Assembly (NCBI RefSeq): GCF_018070325.1
Contig: NZ_JAGPXY010000040.1
Span: forward strand, 1 to 57,141
DNA length: 57,141 bases
Direction of reading: 5' to 3'
Source: Micromonospora sp. H61
GTDB taxonomy: Bacteria; Actinomycetota; Actinomycetes; Mycobacteriales; Micromonosporaceae
Shown here piece by piece: positions 43,993 to 57,028 of the stretch (positions are counted from its first letter, which is position 1; each line of letters starts with the position of its first letter). The position numbers were made by a program, and so were the translations under genes. The notes beneath the pieces were generated by a model, which was not told where the DNA came from, ran no database searches, and saw only the letters and a list, made by a program, of their open reading frames with translations.

Positions 43993-44973
43993 TCAGACCA
44001 CGAGCATGTCGGGCGTGACGGCAGCTTCCGTATCCGGGATGCCAAGGTCGCGGGCCCGCTTGTCGGCCAGCGCCAGGAGCCGGCGGATCCGCCCCGCGAT
44101 CGCGTCCTTGGTCAGCGGGGGGTCGGCCAAGGCCCCCAACTCCTCCAGCGACGCCTGGCGGTGCTCCAGACGCAGCCGACCGGCGTCGGTCAGGTGGTTG
44201 GGCGCCTCGTCGGCGAGGATCTCCAACGCACGGGTGACCCGGGCGGCCGCGGCGACCGCCGCCCGCGCCGAACGGCGCAGGTTGGCGTCGTCGAAGTTGG
44301 CGAGCCGGTTGGCGGTGGCCCGCACCTCACGGCGTACCCGGCGCTCCTCCCAGGCCAGCACGCTGGAGTGCGCGCCGATCCGGGTGAGCAGCGCGGCGAT
44401 CGCGTCACCGTCCTTGACGACCACCCGGTCCACCCCGCGTACCTCGCGGTTCTTCGCTGTGATGCCGATCCGGCGGGCCGCGCCGACCAGCGCCAACGCC
44501 GACTCCGGCCCCGGGCAGGTGATCTCCAGCGCGCTGGAGCGGCCCGGCTCGGTGAGCGAACCGTGGGCCATGAACGCGCCCCGCCACGCGGAGACCGCGC
44601 AGCAGACGTTTGCCGCCACCACGTGCGGGGGCAGCCCACGCACCGGGCGACCCCGCACGTCGAGCAGGCCGGTCTGCCGCGCCAGGGCCTCGCCGTCCTT
44701 GACCACCCGAACGATGAAGTGGCTGCCCTTGCGCAGCCCACCGGAGGCCAGCACGTGGATCTCGCTGGGGTAGCCGTAGACCTCGGCGACCTCCCGGCGC
44801 AGCCGGCGGGCCACCGCCCCGGTGTCCAGTTCAGCCTCCACCACCACGCGGCCGGAAACGATGTGCAGCCCGCCGGCGAAGCGCAGCAGCGCGGCCATCT
44901 CCGCCCGCCGACAGCAGGGTTTGGGCACGTCGACCCGACTCAGCTCGTCCTTGACCGCGGCCGTCATCGCCAT
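43993..44973 (-). CDS. whiA: WhiA, sporulation transcription regulator
   Basis: 326 residues; ATG 44973 is 7 nt after GAGGGG. N-terminal LAGLIDADG-homing-endonuclease-like domain (FAGGLHIVSGRVVVEAELDTGAVARRL, GSHFIVRVVKDGEALARQTGLLD) without nuclease acidic residues, and a C-terminal HTH (HRQASLEELGALADPPLTKDAIAGRIRRLLALAD). With WhiB it starts sporulation-linked division genes in Streptomyces. Part of rapZ-yvcK-whiA. Confidence 0.94.
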   Translation of the reverse strand: MAMTAAVKDELSRVDVPKPCCRRAEMAALLRFAGGLHIVSGRVVVEAELDTGAVARRLRREVAEVYGYPSEIHVLASGGLRKGSHFIVRVVKDGEALARQTGLLDVRGRPVRGLPPHVVAANVCCAVSAWRGAFMAHGSLTEPGRSSALEITCPGPESALALVGAARRIGITAKNREVRGVDRVVVKDGDAIAALLTRIGAHSSVLAWEERRVRREVRATANRLANFDDANLRRSARAAVAAAARVTRALEILADEAPNHLTDAGRLRLEHRQASLEELGALADPPLTKDAIAGRIRRLLALADKRARDLGIPDTEAAVTPDMLVV

Positions 44974-45027
44974 TGTGCGTCCCCTCACGGACCTGTTCCG
45001 GCGTGTCGCCGGAGATTACGTACGTGT

Positions 45028-46057
45028 CTAACGATCGGCGCCCAGGACAGGCACCAGCGCGGCGCCCAGGGCAGCCGGATCATGGCGGGGAGTCCCGTCG
45101 ACAACGGCGACCGGGGCGAGGACCAGGCGGGCACCCAGCGATTCTGCCGCACGTTCGACCGGTTCGGGGTCACCCACCGCCTTGGCATCGGCGAGCACAA
45201 GATCGACCTTGAGTTCGGGCAGGTACCAGTGCAGCGCCGCGAGATGATCGGCGACGGAGAGCCCGAGGGTCTCCTTCTCCGCGGCGAGGTTCAGCGTGAC
45301 CAGCCGCCGGGCCGAGGTGGACACGATCGCGTCGGCCAACTGCGGCACCAGCAGGTGCGGAAGCACACTCGTGTACCAGCTGCCCGGCCCGAAGATCAAC
45401 CAATCGGCCGCCCGGATCGCCTCGATGGCCTCGGCGCACGCCGCTGGGGCGCTCGGGGTGAGGCGCAACGACTCGACCCGCCCGGTGGTTACGGCCACCT
45501 GGTGCTGGCCAGTGACCGTGCGCACCTCGTCCGGGGCGGCCGGGTCGGCACCGCGTACCCGCGCCTCGATGCCGACCGGTTGGCGGGACATCGGCAACAC
45601 CCGGCCCACCGCGCCGAGCATCGCGCCGGCGTGCTCCAGCGCTGCCACCGGGTCGCCGAGCAGCTCCATGAGGCCACAGAGCACCAGGTTGCCCACGGCG
45701 TGCCCGGTCAGACCGTCGGTCCCGGCCGACGCCCCGTCGGTGCCGCGCGGGGTCGTGTCCGTGCCGCGCGGAGCCGCGCCGTCCCGGTCCGGGTCGCCGC
45801 CCGGGTCGCCGCCCGCCGCCGGGCCCGGGCCGGTCGCGCCGGGCCCGGGTACGCCCACCGGTACGGCGGTGAAGCGGTGCTGGAACAACCCGGCCACCCC
45901 GCTCGGCCCGCAGCCGACCACTGGAACCACCGTCGTCACCCACCGTGACCACCGCGGTGATGTCGAGGTCGAGTTCGGGAGCGCAGTGGCGCAGCGCACG
46001 CAACGAGGCGGACAGGCCGTGCCCGCCGCCGAACGCCACCACCCGCAGGGCCGTCAT
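45028..46057 (-). pseudogene. yvcK/CofD-family gene, frameshifted with internal deletion
   Basis: The N-terminal part (MTALRVVAFGGGHGLSASLRAL through DDGGSSGRLRAERG) is in one frame; from AGLFQHRF onward (VGNLVLCGLMELLGDPVAAL, WLIFGPGSWYTSVLPHLLVPQL, LVLADAKAVGDPE) it is in another. The switch is near 45895. The conserved LPPGDLRxAL segment and following residues, roughly two dozen in homologues, are missing exactly there, so a deletion not divisible by three explains both. A Pro/Gly/Thr-rich insert with imperfect repeats follows (about 45720-45860). YvcK supports gluconeogenic growth and cell-wall synthesis. Either a real lesion or an assembly error in a GC-rich stretch. Confidence 0.8.
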
Positions 46058-46986
46058 TCCCGCCCCAGGTCGCGGTGCTGGGCGTTCGCCGCCAACCCGG
46101 AGTGACGCAGTCGGCTGGCCAACTCCTCGGCGATGGCGACGCTGCGGTGCTTGCCGCCGGTGCAGCCCACGGCGACGGTGAGGTACCGCTTGCCCTCCCG
46201 CTCGAAGCCGGTCGTGGTGGCGTTGACCAGGTCGGCGTACGAGGCGACGAAGGCGTCCGCGCCCTCCTGGCCCAGCACGTACGCGCTGACCGCCTCCTCC
46301 CGCCCGGTGTGCTCACGCAGCTCCGGCACCCAGTACGGGTTGGGCAGGAAACGGGCGTCCAACACGAAATCGGCGTCCGGTGGCAGGCCGTACTTGAAGC
46401 CGAACGACAACACGGTGAGCCGCAGCCGGCGGGCGTCCTCGCCGCCGAACAACTCCTCGATGCGGCGCCGGAGCTGGTTGACGTTCAGGTGGCTGGTGTC
46501 GATGATCACGTCGGCCTGGTCACGGGCCTCCTCCAGCAGGCCGCGCTCCACGGCGATGCCGTCGGCAAGCCGCCCGTCACCCTGCAACGGATGCGAGCGC
46601 CGAACGCTCTCGAACCGCCGGATCAGCACCTCGTCGTCGGCGTCGACGAAGACCACCCGGGGCGAGAAGCCGCGCTCCTTGAGCTCCCGGATCGCCCCGG
46701 CCAGGTCGGTGGAGAAGGCCCGCGACCGCACGTCCAGCACCATTGCGGTACGCCGGGCCGCGCCGCCCGCCTTGAAGGCCAGCTCGGCCATGTCCAGCAT
46801 CAGGGCCTGCGGCAGGTTGTCCACGACGTAGTAGCCGACGTTCTCCAACGCCCGGGCCACAGTGCTGCGCCCACCCCCGGAGAGGCCGGTGACCACCACC
46901 AGTGTGGTCTCCGACTCAGCCGCCATCTGCTCGTCATCGGCATCCGGGCCGTCGATCCGGTCACCGGCTGTGCGCGCCTCGCTCAC
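46054..46986 (-). CDS. rapZ: RapZ/YvcJ nucleotide-binding protein
   Basis: 310 residues from GTG 46986; longer upstream readings are Arg-rich and unlikely. P-loop VVTGLSGGGRSTVARALE (Lys replaced by Arg, as usual in actinobacteria), VVFVDADDEVLIRRFESVRRSHPL, and C-terminal FGFKYGLPPDADFVLDARFLPNPYW and GCTGGKHRSVAIAE. In E. coli RapZ controls glmZ RNA and thus GlmS; the actinobacterial role is unknown. ATGA overlap with yvcK. Confidence 0.93.
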   Translation of the reverse strand: MSEARTAGDRIDGPDADDEQMAAESETTLVVVTGLSGGGRSTVARALENVGYYVVDNLPQALMLDMAELAFKAGGAARRTAMVLDVRSRAFSTDLAGAIRELKERGFSPRVVFVDADDEVLIRRFESVRRSHPLQGDGRLADGIAVERGLLEEARDQADVIIDTSHLNVNQLRRRIEELFGGEDARRLRLTVLSFGFKYGLPPDADFVLDARFLPNPYWVPELREHTGREEAVSAYVLGQEGADAFVASYADLVNATTTGFEREGKRYLTVAVGCTGGKHRSVAIAEELASRLRHSGLAANAQHRDLGRE

Positions 46987-47043
46987 CCGTACCCCCAAGC
47001 CGTGGCGCCGCGGCCGCCGTCGGCCGCGATTGGTCAATCAGCG

Positions 47044-47049
47044 ACTCTA
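47044..47049 (-). promoter_or_regulatory. possible -10 box TAGAGT for rapZ operon
   Basis: TAnnnT hexamer about 58 nt upstream of the rapZ GTG. The palindrome ATTGGTCAAT lies just downstream near the expected start of transcription. Confidence 0.35.
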
Positions 47050-47136
47050 TCCCGCCGCCGGGCCTCCGCCAGGCACCCGTGGCCGGGCTGCGGCCGCCGG
47101 CCATTTCGAGGGTCGCCCTCCCGACAGCGCACACGC

Positions 47137-47166
47137 TTGATGACGATCAGTAGTTGTCAATACGCT
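47137..47166 (+). promoter_or_regulatory. possible sigma-70-type promoter TTGATG-N18-TACGCT
   Basis: -35 TTGATG (47137-47142) and -10 TACGCT (47161-47166) with 18-nt spacing, 43 nt before the small gene at 47209. Confidence 0.4.
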
Positions 47167-47208
47167 CAACGTGATCGTCGCAGGTCAGACCGACATCTGG
47201 AGGGTGCG

Positions 47209-47553
47209 ATGCACGACCTGGCGGACAAGAACAAGTACGTCGGCTTCCTGTTCATGCGAATCAGCCCCGAGTACTTCGCCCTCGGCCGCGAGGGCATCCA
47301 TGAGATCTCCGCCGAGCACGCCCGCGACCTGGGCCGCTTCGCCAAGCAGCTCACCCACGTCGTCTGCACCGGGGTGAACGGCAAGTACGACCAGGTCACC
47401 ATGGTCGAGGCCGACACCCTCGAGGAGATCAACGCGGCGGCCACCGCCTTCCGCATGGGCAACAAGGCCCGCTACATCGAGATCGTCGACATCGTGGTCG
47501 GGATGAAGGCGCCGCCGCGCGGCCTGGCCAACCGGCCCAGCCAGCCCGGCTGA
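47209..47553 (+). CDS. small conserved protein, possible dimeric alpha/beta (GYD-like) fold
   Basis: 114 residues; ATG 6 nt after GGAGGG. Starts MHDLADKNKYVGFLFMRISPEYF and contains VVCTGVNGKYDQVTMVEADTLEEINAAATAFRMGNKARYIEIVDIVVGMK, a beta-alpha-beta-beta layout like GYD or Dabb domains. I do not recognise a named family, and no catalytic residue is evident. Between rapZ and recQ, with its own promoter. Confidence 0.65.
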   Translation: MHDLADKNKYVGFLFMRISPEYFALGREGIHEISAEHARDLGRFAKQLTHVVCTGVNGKYDQVTMVEADTLEEINAAATAFRMGNKARYIEIVDIVVGMKAPPRGLANRPSQPG

Positions 47554-47617
47554 CCGCCTCGCCCGTCCGGCCCACCCGACCCGGGTGCGCCGGGCGGGCG
47601 CTGTCGGCGTCGGCTCG

Positions 47618-47623
47618 TAGACT
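47618..47623 (+). promoter_or_regulatory. -10 box TAGACT of recQ, leaderless
   Basis: TAnnnT hexamer 6 nt before the recQ ATG; no ribosome-binding sequence intervenes. Confidence 0.5.
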
Positions 47624-47629
47624 CCCCGG

Positions 47630-49474
<1,845 letters not shown>

Positions 49475-49485
49475 GGTCATGCCGA

Positions 49486-49516
49486 AGGGCCGGGCCCCGT
49501 GGTGGGGTCCGGCCCT
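49486..49516. terminator. bidirectional hairpin between recQ and C39-like gene
   Basis: Arms AGGGCCGGGCCCC and GGGGTCCGGCCCT (one mismatch) around a 5-nt loop, 12 nt after recQ's stop and 17 nt from the stop of the convergent gene. No clear T-run on either side. Confidence 0.6.
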
Positions 49517-49532
49517 CCGGTGTTGTGCTGGG

Positions 49533-50192
49533 TCAGCTGGTGGCGTAGCCGCGGGTGGCGATCCAGTCGGCGAGGTGCTCGACGGTGACCTCGTAGGAGG
49601 CGGTGTTCGCATCGGCGGAGTCGGCGATCTTCACCACGTTCCCGCCGTCGCGGTAACCCACGACGCTGATGTAGTGCCCGCCCTCGAAGGAGTGCACGCC
49701 GCCGTCGGTGTCGACGCTGGTGCCGGCGATGTTGGCGACCACGGCCCGGCCGTCGTCGACGGTGCGGACGATGTCGGCGCGCAGCCGGTCGGTCTGCTTG
49801 GCGTCGGCATCCGGGGTGCTGATTTCCACGGACCGGTAGGCGTTGGTCTTACCGGTCTCCTTGTTCAGCACCGGGGTGATGTCGTTGATGGAGTTGGTGC
49901 CGGCCTCGGTGGTGCCCATCTCCTTGGCCATGGCGTCCACGCTGATCTCCTTGCCCTGCACGGACAGGGCGTTACGCGTGGCGGCCGGGCCGCAGTAGTA
50001 GAAGTTCGGCTGGGCCTCGTAGCGCACACCGAGCTGACGCTCACCGGCGGGCTTACGGTCGCTCTGCGTCTGGGTGGCCGGCTTGGCATCCGACGCGGCG
50101 TACGCGGCGGTCACCGGTCCGGCGATGGCGCCGCCGGTGAAGGCGAGGCCAGCAGCGGTCAGAGCGGTCTTACGGATCAGATCGGTACGCAT
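49533..50192 (-). CDS. secreted C39-like cysteine peptidase
   Basis: 219 residues; ATG 50192 is 9 nt after GAGGAG. A Sec signal peptide covers about 1-33 (RKTALTAAGLAFTGGAIAG, cut likely after AAYA). The papain-like core has C67 in QPNFYYCGPAATRNAL, H173 in HSFEGGHYISVVGY and D191 in VKIADSADAN. Domain matches C39-like peptidases without an ABC exporter, so it probably acts outside the cell rather than on a bacteriocin leader. Its upstream region contains three 70-75 bp tandem repeats. Confidence 0.8.
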   Translation of the reverse strand: MRTDLIRKTALTAAGLAFTGGAIAGPVTAAYAASDAKPATQTQSDRKPAGERQLGVRYEAQPNFYYCGPAATRNALSVQGKEISVDAMAKEMGTTEAGTNSINDITPVLNKETGKTNAYRSVEISTPDADAKQTDRLRADIVRTVDDGRAVVANIAGTSVDTDGGVHSFEGGHYISVVGYRDGGNVVKIADSADANTASYEVTVEHLADWIATRGYATS

Positions 50193-50361
50193 GATGGCGT
50201 GCTCCTCTGGCGTCGGGGGTGCCCGCACGGCACTCAACGGGGGATCAGTGCGTGCGGGGGAAGTGCGAAGGGGTTCTGCCCGGTGACCCGCGACGAGGGG
50301 GTCGGCGTCGGGACAGGGTGCAACGGGTGCCGGTGGCGAATCATTCCGCCTACCCGGGGTC
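50193..50361. other. leader region upstream of the C39-like gene
   Basis: Start of an 864-nt stretch with no gene (50193-51056). This part contains Gly-codon-rich, G-rich sequence with no convincing reading frame and presumably the promoter and 5' leader of the peptidase gene. Reading frames seen across it in the minus direction are repeat-driven and do not share homology with the peptidase. Confidence 0.4.
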
Positions 50362-50577
50362 GGCCGTTGTGCTGCTCGGCCGTGCGGGGGATGTAACCAG
50401 GGCTGCCGGGCGGGTGTTCCCCGCGGCTGCCTGGCCGTTGTGGTGCTCGGCGGTTCGGGGATGTAACCGGGGCTGCCCGGCCGGTGTTCCCGGCGGCTGC
50501 CGTGCCCGGCCGTTGTGCTGCTCGGGCGTCCGGGGGATGTAACCGGGGCGGCCTGGCGGGTGTTCCCGGCGGGGGTC
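50362..50577. repeat. three imperfect tandem repeats of 70-75 bp
   Basis: Units start at 50362, 50433 and 50508 (lengths 71, 75, 70), each beginning GGCCGTTGTG and containing GGGGATGTAACC and GTGTTCCC. A decayed fourth start follows at 50578. Because unit lengths are not all multiples of three, they are unlikely to code for a repeat protein. Each has a GGCCG/CGGCC-type stem near its left end. Located 170-390 nt upstream of the C39-like gene. Confidence 0.75.
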
Positions 50578-50741
50578 GGCCCGCCATGACCTGGACTGTT
50601 GCGGTGGTCTGCCAGGTATAACGACCCGGCCCGGCCGCCGATTCCGCCGCCGGGGTGGCCCGGACCACCCGACACCCAAGGGCAAACCCGACAAACGACC
50701 CACCCAGCGGCCGGGGCGAACCCGACACGGAGGCCATGCCG

Positions 50742-50823
50742 GCGTGATCGACTCGGCTTCATGGAAGTCGCGGTGTCCCGGCGGCGGGGATGCACCGACT
50801 TCATAAAAGCCGAGTGGATCATG
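50742..50823. repeat. dispersed palindromic element, family B copy 1
   Basis: Long imperfect inverted repeat. Left arm starts GCGTGATCGACTCGGCTTC (50742) and right arm ends AAGCCGAGTGGATCAT (to about 50823), with internal AAGTCG/CGACTT continuing the stem. The left 36 nt match 53086-53121 at 29 positions by hand alignment. Confidence 0.65.
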
Positions 50824-50897
50824 CCGGTCTGCGCCGTTCGTCCGCCCCGGACCCGGTCGGAGGCGGGGGCAGAGCCCGGCGCGGACCGCCGCTAGAT

Positions 50898-50961
50898 GTG
50901 CTCGATCCAGGAAACAGTCCCCTCCCTGCGCCACGAGGCCACTACATCCAGGATCGAGCAC
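50898..50961. repeat. dispersed palindromic element, family A copy 3
   Basis: Arms of 15 nt with one mismatch (50898-50912, 50947-50961; core GTGCTCGATCC/GGATCGAGCAC). The right half, GAGGCCACTACA at 50934-50945 and the tail GAGCACGATCATGG, lines up with copies at 19549 and 28368. It lies downstream of the uvrC stop. Confidence 0.6.
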
Positions 50962-51056
50962 GATCATGGGGGCGCGACCGCCGACGAAGGGGCGGGCGAA
51001 AACAGTCAGCGTGGGCGGGTCGGCTGCGCCTCCGGCCGGGCGAGCGACGACAGTGC

Positions 51057-53045
51057 TCAGGTGCTGGGCTTCACCTCGGCGCCGTCGCCGGCCTTCGTGT
51101 CCTTGTCCAGGGCGACCAGGATCGCCTCGGCGGTACGCCGCCCCACCCCAGGCACCTCGGTGATCTCTTCAGCCGTCGCGGCCGAGAGTCGCTTGAGCGA
51201 GCCGAAGTGCCGCAGCAGCGCCTTGCGACGCACCTCGCCCAGGCCGGGCACGTGGTCAAGTGCCGACTCGGTCATCCGCTTGGAGCGGCGCTGCCGATGG
51301 AAGGTGATGGCGAACCGGTGCGCCTCGTCACGCACCCGTTGCAGCAGGTAGAGCCCCTCGGAGGTGCGCGGGAGGATGACCGGGAACTCGTCGTCCGGGA
51401 GCCACACCTCCTCCAGCCGCTTGGCCAGTCCGCACAGGGCCACGTCGTCGATGCCCAGGTCGGCGAGTGCCTGCGCGGCGGCCGCGACCTGTGGGGCGCC
51501 GCCGTCGACGACCACCAGCTGCGGCGGGTACGCGAATTTTCGGGGCCGGCCGGTGGTCGGATCGATCAGGACGCCGACCTGGGGCTCGAGCGCGTCCTGG
51601 GGGGCGGCCGAGTCGTCGGCCGACTCCACGCCCACCTCGCCCGTCTCGGCCCTTGCGTCCAGGTAGCGGGCGAAGCGCCGACGCAGCACCTCGGACATCG
51701 CGGAAAGGTCGTCGGTGGCGCCGCGGACGATGAACCGCCGGTACTCGCTCTTGCGCGGCAACCCGTCCTCGAAGACCACCATGCTGGCGACCACGTCGGT
51801 GCCCTGGATCTGGGAGATGTCGAAACACTCGATGCGCAGCGGCGACGTGCTCATGCCCAGCGCCTCGCTGATCTCGTCCAGTGCCTTGCCCCGGGTGGTC
51901 AGGTCACCGGAGCGCTTGAGCTTGTGCCGGGCCAGCGCGTCCTTGGCGTTGCGTTCCACCGTCTCCATCAGTGAGCGTTTGTCGCCGCGCTGCGGCACCC
52001 GCAGCGACACCCGACTGCCCCGATGGTCGGAGAGCCACTCGGCCAGCGCGTCGGCGTCCGCGGGCAACTCGGGGACCAGCAGTTCCCGAGGCACGTCGGC
52101 CTCGCCGTGCTCGCCGCCGTACACCTGGGTGCAGAAGTGGTGCACCAGGTCCCCGGTGGTCAGATCCTCGGTCTTCTCCACCACCCAACCGCGCTGGCCG
52201 CGGACCCGGCCGTCGCGGACGTGGAAGACCTGCACAGCCGCCTCGAGCGGGTCGTCGGCGAACGCGACGACGTCCGCGTCGGTGCCGTCGCCGAGCACCA
52301 CTGTCTGCTTCTCCATGGCCCGGCGCAGGGCGGCCACGTCGTCGCGCAGCCGGGCGGCCCGCTCGAACTCCAGCTGCTCGCTCGCCTCGGTCATCTCGCG
52401 TTCGATCTTGCGGACCATGGTGTCGGTGCGCCCGGCCATGAAGTCGCAGAACCCGTCGACGATGGCCCGGTGTTCCTCGGCGGAGACGGTGCCGACGCAC
52501 GGCGCCGAGCACTTGCCGATGTAGCCCAGCAGGCAGGGACGACCGACCTGGCCGGCCCGCTTGAACACCCCGGCGGAGCACGTCCGCGCGGGGAAGACCC
52601 GCAGCAGCAGGTCGAGGGTCTCCCGGATGGCCCAGGCATGCGAGTAGGGACCGAAGTAACGCACACCCTTGCGCTTGGCGCCGCGCATCACCTGCAGCCG
52701 GGGGTACTCCTCGTCGAGGGTGACGGCGAGATAGGGGTACGACTTGTCGTCGCGGTAGCGGACGTTGAACCGCGGGTCGTACTGCTTGATCCAGGTGAAC
52801 TCCTGCTGGAGCGCCTCGACCTCGGTGCCAACGGTGATCCAGTCCACCGACTCGGCGGTGGTGACCATCTGCCGGGTGCGCTCGTGCAGGTTCCAGACGT
52901 CACCGAAGTAGGAGTTGAGCCGGCTGCGCAGATTTCGCGCCTTGCCGACGTAGATCACCCGGCCGGTGCCGTCGCGAAAGCGGTAGACCCCCGGTAGCTC
53001 CGGGATGGTGCCGGGTGCGGGGCGGTAGGTCGAGGGGTCAGCCAC
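51057..53045 (-). CDS. uvrC: UvrC, excinuclease ABC subunit C
   Basis: 662 residues from GTG 53045. GIY-YIG domain PGVYRFRDGTGRVIYVGKARNLRSRLNSYF, then UvrB-binding DTMVRKIEREMTEASEQLEFERAARLRDDVAAL, the RNase-H-like 5' nuclease with IECFDISQIQGTDVVASMVVFEDG and VVVDGGAPQV, and tandem helix-hairpin-helix PGLGEVRRKALLRHFGS and PGVGRRTAEAIL. Cuts on both sides of lesions marked by UvrAB. TAGGCT 7 nt before GTG suggests leaderless expression; palindromic elements flank it on both sides. Confidence 0.96.
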   Translation of the reverse strand: MADPSTYRPAPGTIPELPGVYRFRDGTGRVIYVGKARNLRSRLNSYFGDVWNLHERTRQMVTTAESVDWITVGTEVEALQQEFTWIKQYDPRFNVRYRDDKSYPYLAVTLDEEYPRLQVMRGAKRKGVRYFGPYSHAWAIRETLDLLLRVFPARTCSAGVFKRAGQVGRPCLLGYIGKCSAPCVGTVSAEEHRAIVDGFCDFMAGRTDTMVRKIEREMTEASEQLEFERAARLRDDVAALRRAMEKQTVVLGDGTDADVVAFADDPLEAAVQVFHVRDGRVRGQRGWVVEKTEDLTTGDLVHHFCTQVYGGEHGEADVPRELLVPELPADADALAEWLSDHRGSRVSLRVPQRGDKRSLMETVERNAKDALARHKLKRSGDLTTRGKALDEISEALGMSTSPLRIECFDISQIQGTDVVASMVVFEDGLPRKSEYRRFIVRGATDDLSAMSEVLRRRFARYLDARAETGEVGVESADDSAAPQDALEPQVGVLIDPTTGRPRKFAYPPQLVVVDGGAPQVAAAAQALADLGIDDVALCGLAKRLEEVWLPDDEFPVILPRTSEGLYLLQRVRDEAHRFAITFHRQRRSKRMTESALDHVPGLGEVRRKALLRHFGSLKRLSAATAEEITEVPGVGRRTAEAILVALDKDTKAGDGAEVKPST

Positions 53046-53052
53046 GCCGACA

Positions 53053-53058
53053 AGCCTA
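53053..53058 (-). promoter_or_regulatory. -10 box TAGGCT of uvrC, leaderless
   Basis: TAnnnT hexamer 7 nt before the uvrC GTG. The family-B repeat at 53086 begins where a -35 would fall. Confidence 0.5.
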
Positions 53059-53085
53059 GTCCGCAGCACCGACAGCCCACCGCAG

Positions 53086-53145
53086 GCGTGATCCACTCGG
53101 CGTCCCGAAAGCCGGGGTGTCGACACCCCGCTGACACCCCGGCTT
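53086..53145. repeat. dispersed palindromic element, family B copy 2
   Basis: Begins GCGTGATCCACTCGGCG; contains a perfect 13-bp stem (53109-53121 with 53133-53145, core AGCCGGGGTGTC/GACACCCCGGCT) and a spacer that repeats GACACCCC once more. A palindrome GGGTCGACCC follows at 53156-53165. The left 36 nt match copy 1 at 50742. Confidence 0.65.
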
Positions 53146-53229
53146 CCCGAAACGCGGGTCGACCCTGCGACGCCGGGCCGACCGACCGGTCAGCGTGCGG
53201 CCGGGCCGGCCCGCCGGCCCCACGTCGGA

Positions 53230-53721
53230 TCAGGCCAGCGAGATCTGATCGCCGGTGACCTTGATGCTCTTGGGCGGCAGCGGCTTGGTGGCAGGGCCGG
53301 CCTTCACCGAGCCGTCCTCGATCGAGAACTTGCTGCCGTGGCAGGTGCAGTTGATGGTGCCGCCGTCGACGTTCGTCACCGGGCAGTTCTGGTGCGTACA
53401 GATCGGGCTGAAGCCCTTGAACTGGCCTGCCGCGGGCTGGGTGATGACCACACCTTCGGCGGCGAGGACCTTGCCGCCTCCGACCGGGATGTCGGCGGTG
53501 GTGGCCAACGACTGCGCGTTCTGCCGGTCGCCGCCGCCGGCGTCACCGGTGCTGGGTACGGCGGGGCCACCACTGGTGGGTGCGTCACTGCCGCTGCCGT
53601 TGCCGCCGTCGTCGCTGCCGCAGGCAGCCAGCACGACGGCCGCGCCGACCGCCCCGACGCCGGTGAGCAGGGTACGACGTGTCTGCGTACCCGAACCGGT
53701 CAGCGCCTGATCGTCACTCAT
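53230..53721 (-). CDS. Rieske [2Fe-2S] Tat lipoprotein
   Basis: 163 residues. Twin-arginine signal TQTRRTLLTGVGAVGAAVVLAAC with lipobox LAAC at C34, so it is exported folded and lipid-anchored outside the membrane. A Gly/Ser/Asp linker (35-66) precedes the Rieske domain: ICTHQNCPV and INCTCHGSKFSIEDGSV give the two Cys-His pairs and the stabilising disulfide cysteines. Likely an electron carrier in the cell envelope, partner unknown. Lies between uvrC and uvrA on the same strand. Confidence 0.9.
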   Translation of the reverse strand: MSDDQALTGSGTQTRRTLLTGVGAVGAAVVLAACGSDDGGNGSGSDAPTSGGPAVPSTGDAGGGDRQNAQSLATTADIPVGGGKVLAAEGVVITQPAAGQFKGFSPICTHQNCPVTNVDGGTINCTCHGSKFSIEDGSVKAGPATKPLPPKSIKVTGDQISLA

Positions 53722-53825
53722 GCCTCGCCTCTCTCTAGCCCGCTGCCGGTCGAAAGCCGGCCACACTTCTCCACACGGGCAACTGTGCCGGATGGTTCAT
53801 CGGGTACTCGTCCGACCCGGCAAAT

Positions 53826-53863
53826 GGGGGGGGGCGGTTCGTCAACCGACCCGCCCCGCCCCC
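53826..53863 (-). terminator. hairpin after uvrA
   Basis: CGGTT/AACCG stem with a 4-nt loop, prolonged by a run of nine G (53826-53834) against a C-rich arm with an A bulge and a G-G mismatch. No strong T-run. Confidence 0.55.
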
Positions 53864-53882
53864 GCGAACACGCACAGATTGG

Positions 53883-56828
<2,946 letters not shown>

Positions 56829-56975
56829 GGTGCGTGTACTCCCGGGAGAAGACGAAGCGAAGGATCTGTCCCGCTCTGGGTGGTCTTGAGCGGTCGTACG
56901 GGCGCGGAAAACACGCCTCGGCAACTCTAGCCCCGAGGTGTGACAGTTTCCCTCGCCCGCACATTCCCCCAGCTC

Positions 56976-57025
56976 AGCCCGGTCGGCCGCGCCGCCCGCA
57001 AGCCCGGTCGGCCGCGCCGCCCGCA
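56976..57025. repeat. two perfect 25-bp tandem direct repeats
   Basis: The unit beginning AGCCCGGTCGGCCGCG occurs at 56976-57000 and 57001-57025 without a mismatch, in the intergenic region upstream of uvrA and just before a terminator-like hairpin. Confidence 0.7.
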
Positions 57026-57028
57026 GGC

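Noticed and set aside
45170..46057. Full-length alternative yvcK reading in one frame
   Set aside because: After residue 55 it turns into Arg/Pro-rich sequence, while conserved YvcK motifs continue in the other frame.
50362..50577. CRISPR array
   Set aside because: Only three units, imperfect along their whole length, with no short repeat/unique spacer pattern and no cas gene.
50234..50737. Repeat protein on the minus strand
   Set aside because: Unit lengths 71, 75 and 70 do not preserve frame.
50193..50822. Extension of the C39-like gene frame through the repeats
   Set aside because: Composition becomes Pro/Arg/Thr repeats driven by the 70-75 bp units, and the signal peptide begins at ATG 50192 with a good ribosome site.
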